A DNA stretch of 62,811 bases from Skermania sp. ID1734 (GCF_007489285.1 NZ_VLIY01000017.1:47838-110648); one strand, 5' to 3'. Positions 1-8,789 are shown, numbered from the stretch's first letter. Made by a program: numbers and translations. Notes: generated from the sequence alone by a model not told the origin.

Positions 1-55
1 GCACGCCAGCACCCGCACGCCAGCACCCGCATTCTCGAACGCGCTCGCGCGTTCG
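1..55. repeat. Tandem and inverted repeats upstream of parA
   Basis: The first 30 bases contain two adjacent copies of a unit beginning GCACGCCAGCACCC. They are followed at 36-55 by an inverted repeat with arms CGAACGCG and CGCGTTCG. The position just upstream of a ParA gene suits a centromere-like or autoregulatory site, but this is inference, and the repeat array may continue outside the window. Confidence 0.4.
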
Positions 56-94
56 CTGGCACTCGCACTCGGGCGCGCGTGCTAGGGTGCTCAC

Positions 95-874
95 ATGACG
101 ACGCCTGTAGCGGACCTGGTAGCTCAGCACGTAGCCGAGCTGCGAGAGTGGGGGAGGGCCAACCTCGTCGGACGAGTCATCACCGTCGCATCCGCAAAGG
201 GCGGGGTCGGGAAGACCTTCGAAGCGACCGAGATCGCCTACGCGCTGGATGCCGTACTGATAGACCTCGACTGGAACGACGGAAGCGTCTCGCGCGCGCT
301 CGGCTGGTTTCACGAGCAGCGCGTCCGGTCACCCCTGCTTGACGCGTTGGAAGCCGGGCGCCCGCCACGCCCGATCACTGGCCGATCGAAACCTGACCTC
401 GTCCCGGCTGGCCCCGAGTTCGGGCCGAATCAGCCATCGGCGGAGACGATGCGAGATGCGTTGCGGCAGTGGGCTGAGGAACTCGGTCGCACCCTCGTTG
501 TGGATTGCCACCCCGGCGACGGCGACAGCGCATTCGGGGCAATGGCTGCTGCAGACTGCATCGTCACTCCGGTCATTCTGGGGGAGCGAGAGCTGGACGC
601 ACTCGCCGGGTGGTGCCGCCAGTTCGCCGGCTACCCGCTCTTTGTAGCGCCGAACAAGGTGCCGAAAGTACCGCCAGCGCGGCAACTTTCGCGGCTCGAA
701 ACGATCGTGGTCGAACACGGCATCGACGTCGCCACCCCGATCCCGGACGCGTCATGGGTTCCGCGCCGTGTCGCGCGGACTGCCCTTCTGTCGAGCAGGG
801 TTTCGGCTCGATCCCAGAAGATTCAAACCGCGCTGACGGCGGTGGCACGAGAGGTGGGGAAGAAGATTGTCTGA
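95..874 (+). CDS. parA: ParA-family partition ATPase
   Basis: This 259-residue protein carries the deviant Walker A motif KGGVGKT at residues 35-41 and, later, a hydrophobic strand ending in VVDCHPGD that fits the Walker A'/B region. ParA ATPases bind the nucleoid and move plasmid copies with a ParB-type partner. The length fits small plasmid ParA proteins that lack an N-terminal HTH. The ATG at 95 lies shortly after the upstream repeats. The stop overlaps the next gene, which is the likely partner. A few residues before Walker A are unusual for chromosomal Soj proteins, so a plasmid role is favoured. Confidence 0.85.
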   Translation: MTTPVADLVAQHVAELREWGRANLVGRVITVASAKGGVGKTFEATEIAYALDAVLIDLDWNDGSVSRALGWFHEQRVRSPLLDALEAGRPPRPITGRSKPDLVPAGPEFGPNQPSAETMRDALRQWAEELGRTLVVDCHPGDGDSAFGAMAAADCIVTPVILGERELDALAGWCRQFAGYPLFVAPNKVPKVPPARQLSRLETIVVEHGIDVATPIPDASWVPRRVARTALLSSRVSARSQKIQTALTAVAREVGKKIV

Positions 875-1352
875 TGGACTGGATGCGATGAAACGGGATG
901 CCGCGGCAGCGAAGCGATCCCGTCAGCACTACTCGGCTCCTCCGCCTCACCGCCGCCCCGAGTCCGGTACCGCAGTCCCGGAGCCGCCGAATCTGGCTGT
1001 CGTGCCCTCGACCACCCAGCCAGCGCGTCAGAAGTCGACCGCGACGGCTGCGGCTCCCGAGCTTGCCAGCCCGCTTTCGCAGCCCGGTCAACCGCGCATG
1101 CCTGAGCGGCCTACCCGCCCAGTCGGCCCTACGGCCGACTACCTCGCCGCGAAAGCGGTCTCCGACGCTGCGCTGGCGTGGGCAGCACAGAGCAGGAAGC
1201 TAGCGGTGCGCGAGGACGCACTCGCCCGGTCCATTCGGGCAGCGCGGGATGCCGGTATCCCGGCACCTGTCCTACGCGAGGTGATCGAGGCTGCTGAAAA
1301 GAGGGCCGAAAACCAGCTCGACCCGGCGTCCCTCGAAGAACTTCTCAAGTAG
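867..1352 (+). CDS. Small putative partition partner downstream of ParA
   Basis: The predicted protein is 161 residues with a TTG start that overlaps the parA stop by 8 bases; an in-frame ATG at 888 is an alternative. The first 90 residues are rich in Pro, Ala, Ser and Arg and look disordered. The last 70 residues form a charged helical segment. No ParB N-terminal or HTH motif is visible. Overlap with parA and the helical C-terminus suggest an atypical centromere-binding partner, inferred from position only. Confidence 0.6.
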   Translation: MSDGLDAMKRDAAAAKRSRQHYSAPPPHRRPESGTAVPEPPNLAVVPSTTQPARQKSTATAAAPELASPLSQPGQPRMPERPTRPVGPTADYLAAKAVSDAALAWAAQSRKLAVREDALARSIRAARDAGIPAPVLREVIEAAEKRAENQLDPASLEELLK

Positions 1353-1388
1353 CTTCCCCTCCCTTCGCAGCGAAAAGAGCAACGAAAC

Positions 1389-2204
1389 GTGCCATCCACT
1401 CGCGAGATCGATCGGGAGATTCGTGACGCACTGAGGTTCTTTTGGGCCTGGCTCCTTCTCTCGTCAGCAGTTTCGATCGCAGGCAACGCCACGCACGCTG
1501 TGATGGCTGCACCGCCCGCCGCCACGGTCGTCGCTGGCCTGGTCGCTGTGGTGCCGCCCGTGGTGCTCCTTGCGGCCACACACGGGGTTGCCATGCTGGT
1601 GAAGCTGCGCCGAACATCGGTCAGTCTGGTCATCGCCGCCACTCTCACCCTCGGCCTCGGTGTTCTTGCCTTCATCCTGAGCTTCGACGCCTTGTCAGAC
1701 CTCGCACAGGTCGCCGGCATCCAGCCGAGTCGGGCCTGGATGTGGCCCGCCGCCGTCGATGGCGGTATCACTCTTGCAACGGTCGCGATCTTCGGCCTGT
1801 CGCGGCTGGCTACACCCGTCGCCGAGACCGTTCCCAGCGACGTCGTCGGCGCCGATGTCGCAGACTCAATTTCTTCCGACATCCTGCCAATGGTGCGCCC
1901 ACACATTGCAGCCCTTCAGGTCAGCGAAGTCGAGCCACAAGCGTCGATTCTTCCTCGTCATTTGGACGCGCAGGAAAGGGTTAGTGAGCAAATCGCCGCC
2001 ACTGTCGACGACGTCAAGGCCGAGCCGGTGGGCGAGTTCGAGCGGGAGCCTCGACTCGACAAGACATCGACGGACGGACCACCACGCCGTCGGCGCGTGC
2101 GGACGGCGAAATCGACCGCTGAACCTGCATCGGAGGCTATGTCGGAAGACCAGCCGTTGATTCGAATCGGGTCGCGGACAAGCCGTTTGACAGCGCCGGT
2201 CTGA
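1389..2204 (+). CDS. DUF2637-like membrane protein
   Basis: A 271-residue protein with a GTG start. Four hydrophobic segments lie in the first 140 residues (about 17-38, 43-70, 77-106 and 116-140), followed by a hydrophilic Pro/Glu/Arg-rich tail of about 130 residues. The arrangement matches actinobacterial DUF2637 proteins, which are frequent on conjugative plasmids and phages and sit near partition or transfer genes. Function is unknown. The gene follows the parA pair by 36 bases and could be co-transcribed. Family assignment is from memory of the pattern, not an alignment. Confidence 0.65.
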   Translation: MPSTREIDREIRDALRFFWAWLLLSSAVSIAGNATHAVMAAPPAATVVAGLVAVVPPVVLLAATHGVAMLVKLRRTSVSLVIAATLTLGLGVLAFILSFDALSDLAQVAGIQPSRAWMWPAAVDGGITLATVAIFGLSRLATPVAETVPSDVVGADVADSISSDILPMVRPHIAALQVSEVEPQASILPRHLDAQERVSEQIAATVDDVKAEPVGEFEREPRLDKTSTDGPPRRRRVRTAKSTAEPASEAMSEDQPLIRIGSRTSRLTAPV

Positions 2205-2209
2205 GAGCG

Positions 2210-2240
2210 GGGGAGAATTCTCCCCTGGTCAGTTTCCAGG
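2210..2240. terminator. Two adjacent palindromes after the DUF2637 gene
   Basis: A perfect 16-base palindrome, GGGGAGAATTCTCCCC (2210-2225), is immediately followed by a second inverted repeat with arms CCTGG/CCAGG (2224-2240). There is no T-tract, so this could be a factor-independent terminator of the actinobacterial type or a protein-binding site. Confidence 0.4.
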
Positions 2241-2331
2241 GGGTTGTGTGTACCGGTTTGTGGTTACACCAAATGAGGACCCTTCATTGAACGGTCCGCG
2301 CGCGGGAGGTGGCTAGACCTCCCTCAGGAAG

Positions 2332-3222
2332 ATGAGGCTCCCAACCTCCGGCGGAGGGGGGAAGCGCGGCACGAAGAGAGAAACGGCAGAGCAAATGAGC
2401 GAACGCGTCAGCGACACCAATCGGTGCCAGGAATGGGTGACGGCGTCGGCGGAGCGCTATTCGAGACGGGCTGTGCCCGTCGGATACGTCGGGATCATGG
2501 TCGCGGGACTTCCCGCCCGCGACAAGCCATCGGGCCCGACACGCACACGGGGGTGGTCCAGGTTGGCCCGAAAGCAGCGCACGCGCGCCTCAGCCGACAC
2601 CCCGAGCAAATGGGCGCGGAGTGATGCAGCGTCCGCGGGCGTGGCGCAAGGATTGGCTGCTACCTGCATCGACGTCATCGACGACATCGCCCGAAGCAGC
2701 GCGTGGAAAGCCGCAGAGCTCGATCTGCAGCGCGTACGAGTCGACCTGGCTCGCGAGCGATTCCATATCCTCAGCTCGTGCGCCGACCTGCACCAGCTAC
2801 AGGTGATGCTCGGCGGCGACGTTGACCACCGTGACCGGTCGGGAGCGACTGATCTGCTAGTTTCCGCTGCGAATGACCGCCGCGCCAGCTACAACCAGGC
2901 CGCTCAAGCAATTGCCGAGCGGATCGCCACGCTGCGCGCCTACTATCTCGCCCTGGTCCAGATCAAGGCGGTCCTCGCGAATCGCGATCTCGCTTTGACA
3001 TTGACAGGGTCGGCACCCGCAGCACTTGACCTACGGGATCGAATAGTCGCAGGCGCGCAAGCGGACCACGATGCACTGCCAGCACCGACCATCGAACTCG
3101 ACGAGATCGAGGCCAATCTATCCGGTCAGCTCGAGTACCTCGCGGAACTCATATCGTCGCCAGGGCTCCCGCTCCATACCCCACCTCACGATCGATTCAT
3201 AGACCTCCGACCTGAGAAGTAG
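2332..3222 (+). CDS. Hypothetical helical protein
   Basis: A 296-residue protein with no motif I recognise. The first 100 residues are basic and low in complexity, which makes the exact start uncertain; the more convincing coding stretch begins near residue 100. The C-terminal 190 residues are rich in Ala, Leu, Arg and Asp and predicted helical. Context is plasmid backbone. It may be a structural or DNA-associated protein, but nothing visible shows this. Confidence 0.55.
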   Translation: MRLPTSGGGGKRGTKRETAEQMSERVSDTNRCQEWVTASAERYSRRAVPVGYVGIMVAGLPARDKPSGPTRTRGWSRLARKQRTRASADTPSKWARSDAASAGVAQGLAATCIDVIDDIARSSAWKAAELDLQRVRVDLARERFHILSSCADLHQLQVMLGGDVDHRDRSGATDLLVSAANDRRASYNQAAQAIAERIATLRAYYLALVQIKAVLANRDLALTLTGSAPAALDLRDRIVAGAQADHDALPAPTIELDEIEANLSGQLEYLAELISSPGLPLHTPPHDRFIDLRPEK

Positions 3223-3387
3223 CCTGCAAAAATCGGCGGTTTATCACGAAACGTCCCATAGCCTGGGGGTTCGGGGTGGTGATTCGCACGCAACCGCAAC
3301 CGGTCTATCGCCTCGCCGCGCTGTCGGCCTAGACCGTTTGGCAGCGTCGCTCAGATCGTATTCTGCGAGGCAAGAGGGAGATTTCCG

Positions 3388-3720
3388 ATGAAACGAACGG
3401 CACGAGCGGTCACCATGGCCGCGGCGGCGATCGCGGCGGGCGCATTGTGGGGGACCGGAGCGGCTTCCGCTGCTCCTATCGCGGCACCCGACCCCAATCA
3501 CGGCATCACGGTGGAAATCCCAGCAGGGGAGTGGTGGAACTGCCAGGCGCTGAGCTTCGCTTGGCCTCTCGTGGGATATGCGCCGGCCTACTACCAGTAC
3601 GCTCTGGGCCCGACAACCCTGAGGTTCGACCAGTTCCCACCGGGTAGCGATGTTTGGATCAGTTGCAGCGGTACCGGCCTGCCGGTCGTGTACTACGGCC
3701 CGATCGTTCGCGCATCATGA
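3388..3720 (+). CDS. Small secreted protein
   Basis: A 110-residue protein with a clear Sec signal peptide: basic n-region (MKRTAR), Ala-rich hydrophobic core to about residue 27, and an AxA-type site near ASAAP. The mature part of about 80 residues has two cysteines that could form a disulfide and several Trp/Tyr residues. This resembles the many small exported proteins of mycolic-acid actinobacteria. The start is preceded by a purine-rich GAGGGAGA site. Function unknown. Confidence 0.75.
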   Translation: MKRTARAVTMAAAAIAAGALWGTGAASAAPIAAPDPNHGITVEIPAGEWWNCQALSFAWPLVGYAPAYYQYALGPTTLRFDQFPPGSDVWISCSGTGLPVVYYGPIVRAS

Positions 3721-3896
3721 TCCATACCGCGCAGCCGATCCGCGTGCGCTTCGGCAGGCATGAGCTGGAACCTCCCGAGGAGTTGACGCAGGCTGACATC
3801 GACCATGTCAGCGCTCGGAGCACGAGCGCGCGTACTGAGGCAATGGTGACCGAGGTTTGGCGCTCGCTCCCCGAAAACACCCCCGAGACGGGATAG
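3717..3896 (+). CDS. Small hypothetical protein coupled to secreted protein gene
   Basis: A 59-residue cytoplasmic protein whose ATG overlaps the stop of the secreted-protein gene as ATGA, which suggests translational coupling and fixes the start at 3717. It is hydrophilic with a short acidic/helical region. No family recognised. Confidence 0.5.
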   Translation: MIHTAQPIRVRFGRHELEPPEELTQADIDHVSARSTSARTEAMVTEVWRSLPENTPETG

Positions 3897-3984
3897 AACC
3901 TCACGGAGCAAGCGTCGACCTCTTGTCGGTACCTGGTGATAGGAACCAGAAGAAGGACACCCACAGAGATAGGGGGGGATCGCA

Positions 3985-4299
3985 ATGAGCGCAAGCGACA
4001 ACATCACCGGACACGGCCGCGGCCACCGGCAGGAGGATCTGCGCCAGAGGTTCCAGCGTCATGAGAAGTCCGTCGCCAGGCTTGAGGCCATATGGCCCGA
4101 GTACGTGGCAGGCAACACGAGCGACTTCACGGAACAGGACTGGGCGCTGATCGAATTGGAGAAGGCGTTTCGAGCTGAAGCCAGCTTACGTCGAGTCCGC
4201 GAACACGCAGTGCGCCTCGCAATCGCCATGATGGTTCTCGTTGGAATGATCGCTCTCGCGGTCTGGGGTGTACCTGCGATTGTCGAGTTTCTCGTATGA
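3985..4299 (+). CDS. Small C-terminal membrane-anchored protein
   Basis: 104 residues, with a G-rich ribosome binding site just upstream. The first 75 residues are charged and helical. Residues 78-102 form a single hydrophobic segment ending at the C-terminus, as in a tail-anchored protein. Its stop overlaps the next start. Function unknown. Confidence 0.6.
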   Translation: MSASDNITGHGRGHRQEDLRQRFQRHEKSVARLEAIWPEYVAGNTSDFTEQDWALIELEKAFRAEASLRRVREHAVRLAIAMMVLVGMIALAVWGVPAIVEFLV

Positions 4300-4547
4300 C
4301 GCCACGGTCACGTGGAAGTGTTGTCTCGCGTCGTAAGCCGCAACACAGGCCGAAACGGGGATTGAGAGTTATGCAAGTCGGGGACCGGGTCAAGCTCCAC
4401 GCGCGCGGCGTGAGCGTCTTCCTGATCGTCGCGATCGACGAGGGGCAGGCATCCGTGCTCTCGGAGCGCAAAGTGCCCGGAGCCTACGAATTCCACACTC
4501 CCATGGATGGTCTCGTCCTCGCCGACGAGGCCGACTGCAGCGACTAG
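4296..4547 (+). CDS. Small hypothetical protein
   Basis: 83 residues from the ATG that overlaps the preceding stop; a second in-frame ATG at 4371 gives a 58-residue protein that contains all the well-behaved sequence (MQVGDRVKL, then beta-rich). That C-terminal part resembles a small beta-barrel such as a KOW or SH3-like fold, a loose impression only. It precedes an Xre-type regulator by 11 bases. Confidence 0.5.
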   Translation: MTPRSRGSVVSRRKPQHRPKRGLRVMQVGDRVKLHARGVSVFLIVAIDEGQASVLSERKVPGAYEFHTPMDGLVLADEADCSD

Positions 4548-4558
4548 GAGGCACGAGG

Positions 4559-4855
4559 ATGCCGAGCGGAAGCCGCACCATCGGACGTGCACACGCGCAC
4601 ATGGTCGACCGCATCCGTACCGAAATGGCGATGGTCGAAATCAACCAGTCAAGGCTGGCGCAACTGTCAGGGGTGCCAGAAACGACCCTCAGCAAGATTC
4701 TCAACAGCCAATCCGTACTAGACGTCGAACAAGCTGGAGCGATCGCGGGCGCGTTCGGTCTCGAACTGTGGGAACTCATTGTTCCGGGCCATGCCATATC
4801 GAGGAGCCAACGCCGCAAGCGCGAAAGGGCGACGCAGCGCACGACTGCGCAATGA
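4559..4855 (+). CDS. Xre-family helix-turn-helix regulator
   Basis: 98 residues with a canonical HTH_3 region at about 16-75: MVDRIRTEM, then QSRLAQLSGVPETTLSKIL as the recognition unit. An AGGAGG ribosome binding site lies immediately upstream. Such Cro/C1-like proteins repress nearby promoters as dimers. It closes the small forward cluster and is convergent with the reverse genes that follow, so its target could be its own operon. The basic C-terminal tail (about 85-98) may add DNA contacts. Confidence 0.8.
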   Translation: MPSGSRTIGRAHAHMVDRIRTEMAMVEINQSRLAQLSGVPETTLSKILNSQSVLDVEQAGAIAGAFGLELWELIVPGHAISRSQRRKRERATQRTTAQ

Positions 4856-4877
4856 CCGCTGAGGGCGGATTCTGCGG

Positions 4878-5306
4878 TTACCCTGCCGTCGCGATGAGTT
4901 TGGCCGCGAGGTCCAGGGTCCGGGCGTGCAGCGTATTGAATTCGGCGACCAGCCATTCCAAGCAAGCGGCACGATCGGACGGAGCAGGAAGGGACGACGG
5001 AAACGTCTGCTGCGCGTGCTCGTCGAGGTCGTCGAAGTCGTCGGGGTAGTCGGTCTGCACGTCGGTGGTGACCATCGGCGGGACCGCGGCATAGACGATC
5101 CACAGCTCACCCTCGTGTCGCCATCCATCCTCGAACTTGACACCGAACGTCGGCTGGTCGTCGGCGTAAGCGGGGTCGATGGTGACGACGTCGTGCTCGA
5201 TCGCGTTGTTCAGGAGCCAGTGGGTGTCGCTCAGGTGCGGCGGGAGGCCGGCCACAGGTGGGCGTAGGTCTCCGAGCCTGCCGGGGTGGAATGTCAACAG
5301 TGTCAT
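4878..5306 (-). CDS. Hypothetical protein
   Basis: 142 residues from the ATG at 5306, which is preceded by an AAGGAG ribosome binding site. The protein is acidic, with beta-type segments in the middle and a helical C-terminus. It is last in a reverse cluster after the NrdH-like redoxin. No family recognised; the aromatic-rich core suggests a compact cytoplasmic domain. Confidence 0.6.
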   Translation of the reverse strand: MTLLTFHPGRLGDLRPPVAGLPPHLSDTHWLLNNAIEHDVVTIDPAYADDQPTFGVKFEDGWRHEGELWIVYAAVPPMVTTDVQTDYPDDFDDLDEHAQQTFPSSLPAPSDRAACLEWLVAEFNTLHARTLDLAAKLIATAG

Positions 5307-5350
5307 CGCTTGCTCCTTCTTCAGCGAATAAGGTTGTGGCGCTGCTACGT

Positions 5351-5578
5351 TCAGGCGGCGATCGTGCGAATGCGCTCGGGCCGATACCCCGCCCAGTGAT
5401 CGTCGTCGCCGACGATGACGACGGGCGCCTGTAGGTAGCCGAGCGCCATGACGTAGTCGAGGGCGTCCCGGTCGACGGACAGGTCGACGGTCTCGAACGC
5501 GATCCCGGCCTTGTCGAGCGCCCGGAACGTCGCGGTGCACTGCACACACGCCGGTTTGGTGTACACGGTGATCGTCAT
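5351..5578 (-). CDS. nrdH: NrdH-type glutaredoxin-like redoxin
   Basis: 75 residues with the redox motif CVQC at residues 11-14 right after the first beta strand (TVYTKPA), as in NrdH redoxins. The motif WAGYRPERI near the C-terminus matches the NrdH signature (W-x-G-F/Y-x-P). NrdH proteins donate electrons to class Ib ribonucleotide reductase and are reduced by thioredoxin reductase; stand-alone copies on plasmids and phages are common. No nrdE or nrdF is nearby, so the partner would be chromosomal or different. Confidence 0.85.
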   Translation of the reverse strand: MTITVYTKPACVQCTATFRALDKAGIAFETVDLSVDRDALDYVMALGYLQAPVVIVGDDDHWAGYRPERIRTIAA

Positions 5579-5665
5579 TTTCCTTCGCTCTCTACATGGT
5601 TTCGATGTTCGAATGGTGTTGCGGCGGTGGGGGAGACGGCGTTGTCTCACCCCACCGCCACCAGC

Positions 5666-5923
5666 TCATACGTTCTCGTGAATCGAGAAGACCCGCTCGA
5701 CCATCCGCCCGTCCCCGAACTCGGCCGACGGCACCATCACGTCCAGCGAAATCCCCCCTGCGACAGGAAGTTCCAGGTCCAACCTGGCACCGTCGATGGT
5801 GCGGACAACGGCCTGCGCATCGGCGAGCGCGGCCGTCACGGTCCGATAGGTTTGCGCCTCTCCCGGCTCGAAGTAGCCCGTCTCCTCGTTCCACAGATTC
5901 ATCGTCATCGTGACCATGTCCAA
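5666..5923 (-). CDS. Small hypothetical protein
   Basis: 85 residues, starting with a Met-rich segment (MDMVTMTMNLW) and otherwise acidic and beta-rich. It is first in the reverse cluster that includes the redoxin gene, 87 bases upstream of it. No family recognised. Confidence 0.5.
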   Translation of the reverse strand: MDMVTMTMNLWNEETGYFEPGEAQTYRTVTAALADAQAVVRTIDGARLDLELPVAGGISLDVMVPSAEFGDGRMVERVFSIHENV

Positions 5924-6385
5924 CCCCTCCCGGCTAGCGATCGTCTCGTCCTGATATGACCAGTCTATACCGAAAGCTGTTGTGCCGCAACATATTTCGT
6001 TGACTTCATCGAGATGTTCTGTTATGGCGCCGCCGCTCCTTCTCCGGTTGCTTGCGAGCGCACACTACCCGACAGACAAGAATCGCAAACTCCCTGCTAC
6101 ACAATGTGTTTCATAGAGCATGAGGGTTCGGGGCCCCCCGCACTGAACGCACGAAGGCGACAACCGGACCGAGGAAGCTGGAGTGGGTTTGCAGCGCAGT
6201 CGACCGGCCGAGCCGGGAACACCGCCAGCTCCCGCTGGATCCGCCAGCGGCGTGTAGTGGTTCGATGGCGCTTCGACTGTAATCCGACGGATCTACGATG
6301 TACTAATATTGATCCCGCTGGCACGGCAATCGTGTCGCAGTCGGTGTGTTCTCATTCTGCCGCCCTGGATGGCACTATAAAGCGC
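5924..6385. other. Intergenic region between divergent transcription units
   Basis: No convincing gene is visible in these 462 bases. They hold a short inverted repeat TGTTGTGCCGCAACA near 5980 and a TATAAA-like element at 6376-6381, four bases before the next start, which suggests that the forward gene may be transcribed with a very short or no leader. Confidence 0.4.
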
Positions 6386-7165
6386 ATGATCAGCACGCCG
6401 TCGCCGGACCAATCGGCAACCCTCGCCGAACTGCTCGCAGCGAGCGGGCGCAAGAAGGCCAGCGCACCGATCCGCCGCGACTTCGTCCAGCGAGGCACCC
6501 AAACCAAGCCGGTACCGGGCCCACTGCAGCTCATGGTGCAGCGCCATGACGAAACTGCTCTCGATCTGTACCTGCTCTTCATGGCGTTGGCCAGCGGCGA
6601 ACCCTGGGACGTCACCCGCGACGCCCGCATCTGGGGACGTGCGATCGGCCACGGGCAGGACGCCGACGGCGGCGCCTCCATCGTCTCGAAGGCCTGGCGA
6701 CGACTCGACGAGACCTACCACCTCGTGCAGCGGGAACGCTCCGGCCGGCTTTCCCGCGTCACCGCACTCCACGAAGACGGCCAAGGCGGTGAATACACCT
6801 ACCCGGCAGAGGGATACCTGCGGTTATCGTTCGAATACTGGCTGGCCGACGACGCGTGGCACCACACGTTGAGTCTGCCCGGCAAGGCGTCTCTGCTCAT
6901 TGCTCTGTCCCTCAAGCCACCCTTCAAGCTGCCCACCGAACGGGGCCCGGCGTGGTACGGCCTCTCTGCCGATACCCTCGACCGCGGCCTGCGTGAACTC
7001 CGTGACAGAGATGTCCTCTCACGCACCTACCGCGAGGTCACCAACTGGCTCAGCCCCACCGGCAAAACGACCGAGTACACCTTCCGGCTCAAGCGTCCGT
7101 TCGCCCGCCCCAGCGCAAAGCCGGACACGACGGCTCGTCCACATCTGTCCGTCGTAGGCGAGTGA
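6386..7165 (+). CDS. Hypothetical protein, winged-helix-like, linked to DUF3800 gene
   Basis: 259 residues from the ATG at 6386, chosen because upstream in-frame sequence is not protein-like. The central and C-terminal parts alternate helices and strands in a way seen in plasmid replication or helix-turn-helix proteins (for example PFKLPTERGPAWYGLS, then a helix and a strand), but no diagnostic Rep motif is visible. It overlaps the DUF3800-like gene by GTGA, so the two are likely co-expressed. A replication or regulatory role is possible but unproven. Confidence 0.6.
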   Translation: MISTPSPDQSATLAELLAASGRKKASAPIRRDFVQRGTQTKPVPGPLQLMVQRHDETALDLYLLFMALASGEPWDVTRDARIWGRAIGHGQDADGGASIVSKAWRRLDETYHLVQRERSGRLSRVTALHEDGQGGEYTYPAEGYLRLSFEYWLADDAWHHTLSLPGKASLLIALSLKPPFKLPTERGPAWYGLSADTLDRGLRELRDRDVLSRTYREVTNWLSPTGKTTEYTFRLKRPFARPSAKPDTTARPHLSVVGE

Positions 7166-7755
7166 GCACGGTGCAGCGCCGCCTGACGGCGTACCTCGAC
7201 GAATCGCAGTCCAACCGATCACGCGACCCCGATTGTTACGTTCTCGCGGCGGCACTCTGCGACCCGACCGAACTCGAAATCGCGCGCACTGCCATGGCCA
7301 GCCTGCTCCTCCCCGGCCAAACGAAAGTGCACTGGCGCGACGAACAGCCCGCACGCAAGCGCAAGATCGCCGAAACCATCGCCCAACTTCCGCTGATGCA
7401 CCTGATCGTGGTTCGGGACGGCCGCCCCGGCGAACGGGCCGAACGCCGGCGACGCCACTGCCTGGAACGAATGCTCTTCGAACTGGACGAACTGGAAGTC
7501 GCGAGGGCGATCGCCGAGTCCCGTGGTCGTGCCGACGACCTTCGCGACCGGCGACTGCTCGACGCGCAACGCGCCAAGCAAGCTGTGTCGTCCGAGCTGC
7601 TCATCGACCACGTGCCAGGCCCCAAGGACCCTTTGCTCTGGGTTCCAGATGCCGTGTGCGGAGCGATCACTCTCGCCCGAACTGGAAACCCCGGCTACCT
7701 GGACATGATCGAAACAGCCGTCGCCGTACAGGTCATCAGAATCGTCGCGCCGTAG
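7162..7755 (+). CDS. DUF3800-like protein
   Basis: 197 residues with GTG start overlapping the preceding stop. The N-terminal YLDESQ motif and the later acidic positions, such as LLIDHVPG and the C-terminal VAVQVIRI, fit DUF3800, a family with an RNase H-like fold predicted from its conserved Asp/Glu residues and often found on mobile DNA. Catalytic activity has rarely been shown. The pairing with the upstream gene is seen here as a two-gene unit ended by a strong hairpin. Confidence 0.7.
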   Translation: MSTVQRRLTAYLDESQSNRSRDPDCYVLAAALCDPTELEIARTAMASLLLPGQTKVHWRDEQPARKRKIAETIAQLPLMHLIVVRDGRPGERAERRRRHCLERMLFELDELEVARAIAESRGRADDLRDRRLLDAQRAKQAVSSELLIDHVPGPKDPLLWVPDAVCGAITLARTGNPGYLDMIETAVAVQVIRIVAP

Positions 7756-7764
7756 AAAGCGCGA

Positions 7765-7803
7765 AGCCTCGGGCCCTGTCGTCCGGCAGGAACTCCCGAG
7801 GCT
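7765..7803 (+). terminator. Hairpin terminator after DUF3800 gene
   Basis: Nine-base perfect arms AGCCTCGGG (7765-7773) and CCCGAGGCT (7795-7803) begin 9 bases after the stop codon. No U-tract follows, as usual for high-GC actinobacteria. Confidence 0.65.
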
Positions 7804-8042
7804 CACTTCCAAATCCACCGCAATGGACCGGCTACACCACCAATCATCCACACCGCGATCCAGCACGTCAACACCAGCATGATTGACATACGACACCCGC
7901 TGGAACGGCAATCGGCCCGGCGCGAAGGCCCCCCAGAACTTCGCTCGTCAGCCCACCGGCACGACTCCGGCAAGAGCCATCATCCGACGTAGCATCGGCG
8001 GGTTTGCCTGCTCACCCCCCCCGCGTTCCAGCCGTCGCTTGT

Positions 8043-8279
8043 TCACAGTTCGTCGTCCGGTCGTTCGGGAAGGTCGTCGACGAGCGTTTCCAGCTCGTCG
8101 GCAGCCATGTCGATCTGGTCGAGCCAGTCCCGCACGGCTTCTCCCCGCGCGCTCTCCTGCCAGCGCTCAGAACGCTCGTCCCACTGGTCACGCAACTCCT
8201 CGCCGAGCCCACGCAGGTCTTCCGCCGCAGCCTGGAGCCGGTTGGTCAGTGAGGTCGGGAGCTTGTATGGCCTGCTCAT
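8043..8279 (-). CDS. Small coiled-coil hypothetical protein
   Basis: 78 residues, strongly acidic and helical, with heptad-like spacing of Leu and Trp. An AGGAGG site lies just before the ATG at 8279. It starts 12 bases after the stop of the regulator-like gene and is likely in its operon. Function unknown. Confidence 0.6.
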   Translation of the reverse strand: MSRPYKLPTSLTNRLQAAAEDLRGLGEELRDQWDERSERWQESARGEAVRDWLDQIDMAADELETLVDDLPERPDDEL

Positions 8280-8291
8280 CGCCGTTCCTCC

Positions 8292-8783
8292 TCAGGTAGT
8301 CGGATTCGATTGGGGCGGAAGAAGTTCGGCGACGTCGACCATGCTGATATTCGTCCGTCGCGGATCCTCGGTGAGATACGCGGCCAGTTGACGGCGACGG
8401 AGATCGAGGATGGTCTGGCCAGGCACCACCGCGAGGACCGTGGTGCGATCGGTGTCGCGGATCTGGTAGTCGACATCGGGGTGCACGTTGTCGCTCGGTT
8501 GCTTGATGTAGGCGGCACTCTCACCGTCTCGACGGACGATGGAGCGGTAGTACGGGCGGCGGAGCTGACGCAGCTTCTCGCGCGACAGCCCGGTGATTCG
8601 CGCGAGTTCGCTTAGCCGTCCGTGGCCGGCGAACTCCAGTTCGTTCGAGATGCGCTCGTACATCGCGGCTCTCACCGATTCTTCGGCGGCGGCGAGCCGC
8701 CCATGCGCGGCGATCAAGTCTTCCAGCGAGAGATCGGCCAGACCCTCGGCCGACAGTCCCGCGCCAAGCGAAGCGGTGTCCAT
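8292..8783 (-). CDS. Putative HTH DNA-binding regulator, leaderless
   Basis: 163 residues from the ATG at 8783. A helix-turn-helix-like stretch, RLSELARITGLSREKLRQL, lies at about residues 55-73; the C-terminal half is unassigned. No ribosome binding site is present; instead TACTAT ends 6 bases before the ATG, with TTGCCA 18 bases further upstream, giving a good sigma-70-type promoter for a leaderless mRNA. A 9-base inverted repeat overlaps the -35 element, consistent with autoregulation. The HTH assignment is by eye. Confidence 0.65.
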   Translation of the reverse strand: MDTASLGAGLSAEGLADLSLEDLIAAHGRLAAAEESVRAAMYERISNELEFAGHGRLSELARITGLSREKLRQLRRPYYRSIVRRDGESAAYIKQPSDNVHPDVDYQIRDTDRTTVLAVVPGQTILDLRRRQLAAYLTEDPRRTNISMVDVAELLPPQSNPTT

Positions 8784-8789
8784 GCGCCG

